DNA of 64,000 nucleotides, from contig NZ_JAQAGZ010000002.1 in the NCBI RefSeq assembly GCF_027533625.1, positions 124,001 to 188,000 on the forward strand. Direction: 5' to 3'. Origin of the DNA: Paenibacillus gyeongsangnamensis (lineage in GTDB: Bacteria; Bacillota; Bacilli; Paenibacillales; NBRC-103111). The translations under genes and the position numbers were made by a program. Shown here piece after piece: positions 61,072-64,000 of the stretch. The notes under the pieces were generated by a model. It ran no database searches, had not been told where the DNA came from, and saw nothing but the letters and a program-made list of their open reading frames with translations. Numbering within the stretch: position 1 is the first letter of the stretch; every line of letters begins with the position of its first letter.

Positions 61072-61901
61072 GGACAAGCGTTAATCACGGTAAAGCGTTT
61101 CTGAATCTGTTCTTAGCCGTTTCCGCCATCGTCGTACTCGTTCCTTTATACTGGATGGTGAGCACTTCCCTGAAAACGTCGGCAGAAGTAGCGAAGGTTC
61201 CGCCGACATTGTTCCCGAGTCACTTTCGTTGGGCTAATTATTTGGATGTTATCACACAAGCACCTCTGCTCGGGTATTTGGCCAATACGATCATCGTCGG
61301 CGTTTCCGTCGTAGCCGTAGGCACAGCTGTAACTGTATTGTCCGCGTTTGCTTTTGCACGGCTTCATTTTCGCGGGAAAAACCTTCTGTTTTTTGCAATA
61401 CTTTCAACTATGATGATCCCACAGGAGATGCTGATCATTACAAACTTTCAAACGATCGCGCAGTGGGGATGGATGAATACGCTGCAGGCACTCATCATCC
61501 CGTACTGGATCAATCCATTTAACATCTATTTGCTGCGCCAAACGTTCTTGCAAATACCTGACGAACTATATCTGGCGGCGAAGGTGGACGGCCTAGGCAA
61601 CTTTCGTTACTTAAGCAAGGTCTTGGTTCCGATGTCCTGGTCCACCATATTGACAACGATGATCCTCTCATTGATTTTGATATGGCATACATTCGCCTGG
61701 CCGGATCTGGTCACAACGAAAGACAGCCTACGGCTCGTATCCAATGGGCTACAGAATGCCTTTACAAGCAGCGTCGGCAACATTGATTATGAATTGCAGA
61801 TGGCTGCGGCGACGTTGATTACAGTCCCCCTGATCGTACTTTTCTTACTGCTTCGCAACTTCATTTTTTCAGGATTGATGCATGGAGGCATTAAAGGATG
61901 A
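61068..61901 (+). CDS. ABC transporter permease, UgpE/MalG type
   Basis: 277 residues, six membrane segments, EAA loop YLAAKVDGLGNFRYLSKVLV (variant with LAA), C-terminus SGLMHGGIKG. The ATG at 61068 overlaps the TGA of the upstream permease; an in-frame ATG at 61053 is possible. It is followed after 93 nt by the binding protein. Confidence 0.92.
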   Translation: MRTSVNHGKAFLNLFLAVSAIVVLVPLYWMVSTSLKTSAEVAKVPPTLFPSHFRWANYLDVITQAPLLGYLANTIIVGVSVVAVGTAVTVLSAFAFARLHFRGKNLLFFAILSTMMIPQEMLIITNFQTIAQWGWMNTLQALIIPYWINPFNIYLLRQTFLQIPDELYLAAKVDGLGNFRYLSKVLVPMSWSTILTTMILSLILIWHTFAWPDLVTTKDSLRLVSNGLQNAFTSSVGNIDYELQMAAATLITVPLIVLFLLLRNFIFSGLMHGGIKG

Positions 61902-61994
61902 AGTCTGGCTACGCTGCTGATAAAAAACGGCGTGTTAAACCAAAAACGCCTTGATATAAAAAAGTAAATCTAGAGTGGAGGAGTGTTCGTAAAA

Positions 61995-63407
61995 ATGAAC
62001 AAGAAGTTGTGGAAAGTCGTAATAGTCGTGTGCATGATTAGTATGATTCTGCTCTCTGCCTGTAAAAATTCGGGTAACACACTGACGAATCCTGCTGCCC
62101 AGACACCGAGTGCAACCGTAAAGCCGACAAGACCTCTGGAAAAGGCCGTTCAGAGCGTGCTCACCGACAAGAAACAAGTGAACATCTCGTTCTGGACGGG
62201 CACCGGAGCGACGAACTTCCCGATACTTGAAGAGATGGTCAAGGCGTTTCAGGCGAAATATCCCAATATTACAGTTGATTTTTCTAATCAGGGAGCGATC
62301 GGTGACCTTACGAAAAAACTGACCCAGAATATTGTTTCGAAATCGACACCCACGTTGTCTAATATCGTTGCAAGCACGTTTCCGGAGTACATTTCAAGCA
62401 AAGCAATCATCGACTTGATGCCTTATTACGAGGACAAAACGATCGGTCTTGCGAACGGGAACGACGGTATTTTCTCCTATTATATCGATGAAGTAAAGAG
62501 TCTCGGACCGGAAGGCACGATGTACGGTTTTCCGACCAACAAGAAGACGTCGGACGTGCTAATGTATAACAAAACGTATTTCGACAGCAAAGGGTGGGCC
62601 CCTCCGAAAACGTGGGACGAACTCGTGAGTTATGCGAAAACGATCAGGGAGGAAACCGGAAAACCTGGTTTCAGCTTCGACAATGCGTACGGCGATGCGC
62701 CTTTCATGCTTCTTTCAAGGCAATGGGGCAGCCCGTACATTCGCCCGGATGGCACTATCGATATCAACAATGATGCAGGCAAAGCCGCCTTGAAATTTTA
62801 CAAGGACAACATGGACCGTGGTTATTTTACCATGCCTGCCCTGCTGCCGAGTGCGGGCGGCGGTAAATACAGCAACAAAGGTTTTGTCAAGGACGAAACG
62901 TATATGTTTATCGGAGCGGCAGCCGGTGTCCAGTTCGCTATACCAAATCCGAATGCGGGTCAAAAAAATTTCGAAGTGGGCGTAGCTCCTGTTCCACAAA
63001 AAGATGCTGCGAAACCCATTAATTTTTCCAAAGGTGAAGATTACGTCATTTTCTCGAATGCAACGGAAGAACAACGGGTCGCTGCATGGCTGTTAATTTC
63101 TTTTCTGTCCGATGCGAAGAACAATGTGAAATGGTTGACGGAAACCGGAAACCTTCCGATCAGCAAAGCCATGTTGGACGAACCGGAATACCAGTCGTTT
63201 CTGAAGGCCAAACCGAGTGCCACGCCGGGATATTACCGGGCTGCTGCCGTTAATGCCATTCTGTCGGCCGGTGATCTGTCGTATATCAAAACCGTTCCGA
63301 AGTCTGGTTCACTTGCCGACCAAGTAGGAAAAATGTGGGAAGCGGTCATGATCGGCGGCGGTAATGGGGATCAACTACTGCAGGAGACAGCAAGCAAGCT
63401 GAAATAA
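61995..63407 (+). CDS. ABC transporter solute-binding lipoprotein, UgpB-like
   Basis: 470 residues from ATG 61995. Lipobox LLSACKN (Cys23). The mature part has ISFWTGTGATNFPILEEMV, ADxTFPE-like ASTFPEYISSKAIIDL, and GFPTNKKTSDVLMYNKTYFD, the UgpB-type hinge segment. It binds a glycerol phosphate-like or sugar ligand (inference). GGAGG lies 12 nt before the ATG; a GTG at 61983 is too close to it. The gene order (permeases first, binding protein last) differs from the two other plus-strand and minus-strand systems. Confidence 0.92.
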   Translation: MNKKLWKVVIVVCMISMILLSACKNSGNTLTNPAAQTPSATVKPTRPLEKAVQSVLTDKKQVNISFWTGTGATNFPILEEMVKAFQAKYPNITVDFSNQGAIGDLTKKLTQNIVSKSTPTLSNIVASTFPEYISSKAIIDLMPYYEDKTIGLANGNDGIFSYYIDEVKSLGPEGTMYGFPTNKKTSDVLMYNKTYFDSKGWAPPKTWDELVSYAKTIREETGKPGFSFDNAYGDAPFMLLSRQWGSPYIRPDGTIDINNDAGKAALKFYKDNMDRGYFTMPALLPSAGGGKYSNKGFVKDETYMFIGAAAGVQFAIPNPNAGQKNFEVGVAPVPQKDAAKPINFSKGEDYVIFSNATEEQRVAAWLLISFLSDAKNNVKWLTETGNLPISKAMLDEPEYQSFLKAKPSATPGYYRAAAVNAILSAGDLSYIKTVPKSGSLADQVGKMWEAVMIGGGNGDQLLQETASKLK

Positions 63408-63419
63408 CAAGACTTCACA

Positions 63420-63455
63420 GAAGAGACACCATACTGCCGGCGAAGGTGTCTCTTC
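63420..63455 (+). terminator. Strong hairpin between binding-protein and HAD genes
   Basis: GAAGAGACACC pairs perfectly with GGTGTCTCTTC (63420-63430 / 63445-63455) around a 14-nt loop. It is followed by TGCTCATT, not a T run, so it is more likely a mRNA stabiliser or partial terminator that keeps the binding-protein message abundant. Confidence 0.6.
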
Positions 63456-63478
63456 TGCTCATTAAAGGAGCAGATGAC

Positions 63479-64000
63479 ATGCAGAAGTATGCATTTTTTT
63501 TCGATTTCGACGGTACCCTTTACAGCCACTCAACAAAAAGCGTACCCCAAAGCGCGCAAGAAGCCCTTTGCAAGCTTCAGGCCGATGGTCACACAATTAT
63601 AATCGCAACTGGCAGAGGTCCGAATTCGATGGAATTGATTCAACGCGAATTGGCTTGCTCCTGCGATACGATGATTCTTCTCAACGGACAGCTCGTTTTT
63701 CACAAGGGTCGTAAAATCTTCGAACAATTCGTTCCTCAATCAACTCTGCGCGAATTCCTGGGTAAAGCGAGGGAATACGGGTTCGCTTACGGAGGATACT
63801 GTGTAAATGGAGAAGTGGTGGATCATATGAACAAGAGGGTCGCCGCGGTCTGGAATGATTTTCATAACCCGATACCGGCCGTGCTCGAGAGATTTGAAGA
63901 AAAGTATCCGTTGTATCAGGGGCATCTGTATATCACAAGAGAAGAATCAGACGTTCTGAATGAATATTTGAACGATTATGTCATGAACTGGTCGCATGAA
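63479..64000 (+). CDS. HAD superfamily (Cof-type) phosphatase, partial
   Basis: 174 residues visible, open at the right edge. DFDGTLYS (nucleophile D9, acid D11) and the second motif IIIATGRGP, then a cap domain as in Cof/YbiV proteins. Such enzymes remove phosphate from sugar phosphates. AAAGGAG lies 8 nt before the ATG. Following a ThpR-ABC set, it may be the phosphatase that completes use of an imported phosphate ester. Confidence 0.88.
   Translation, partial: MQKYAFFFDFDGTLYSHSTKSVPQSAQEALCKLQADGHTIIIATGRGPNSMELIQRELACSCDTMILLNGQLVFHKGRKIFEQFVPQSTLREFLGKAREYGFAYGGYCVNGEVVDHMNKRVAAVWNDFHNPIPAVLERFEEKYPLYQGHLYITREESDVLNEYLNDYVMNWSHE

Overview
The window looks like an accessory, carbohydrate-rich stretch of the chromosome of a spore-forming Bacillales bacterium, most probably Paenibacillus or a close relative. 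The reasons are strong Shine-Dalgarno sites (AAGGAGG type) before most genes, a GerA-type germinant receptor, a sigma-K gene fragment, a Tat pair next to its substrate, and four CUT1 sugar ABC transporters that all lack an ATPase gene. That last pattern is typical of Firmicutes that share one MsmX-like ATPase. No rRNA, tRNA or CRISPR array was seen.

Layout. 1-1.3 kb: end of an unknown gene, a collapsed PHP phosphoesterase and an intact metallophosphoesterase. 2.4-8.9 kb: a minus-strand operon of a UgpA/E/B-like ABC importer, a ComB-type phosphatase and a type I phosphodiesterase, divergent from a LysR regulator. This looks like an organophosphate scavenging unit. 9-15 kb: an aldo/keto reductase, an SDR, a threonine synthase-like enzyme and a 3-hydroxyisobutyrate-dehydrogenase-like enzyme, separated by broken genes. 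15.3-20 kb: an IS66 fragment and a germinant receptor whose B subunit gene is convergent with the A/C genes. 20.1-21.1 kb: remnants of a phage/plasmid primase and of sigK.

21.2-34.4 kb: a CynX-like MFS gene, then an amino-sugar island in two divergent halves. The minus half has a PMI-like cupin, an AGE-type epimerase and a sodium/solute symporter. The plus half has an RpiR regulator, NanE, an NanK-like ROK kinase, an ABC importer and an acetyl-esterase. Between the halves lie an IS630-like element and a LacI fragment. 34.6-41.2 kb: a drug MFS, a YjfB-like peptide, tatA and tatC with a Tat-exported amidohydrolase under a divergent LysR, and a RodA/FtsW protein. 41.8-47.6 kb: a CuA-like lipoprotein, then an operon of an amidase, an MFS porter, a 61-residue protein and a mandelate-racemase-like enzyme, with a divergent GntR regulator.

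47.8-52.7 kb: a DMT exporter, two MFS exporters (one of them GC-rich) and an iron-type alcohol dehydrogenase. 52.9-58.8 kb: a GH4 glycosidase operon with an ABC importer, an AraR-like repressor and a cre-like site. 59.2-64 kb: a 2H phosphoesterase (ThpR) gene, an ABC importer and a HAD phosphatase, cut by the window end.

Themes. (1) Several self-contained catabolic units combine regulator, importer and enzymes. (2) Two units pair a Ugp-like importer with phosphoesterases. (3) At least eleven gene or IS remnants, several dispersed repeats and one element with long inverted repeats show repeated insertion and deletion between the units.
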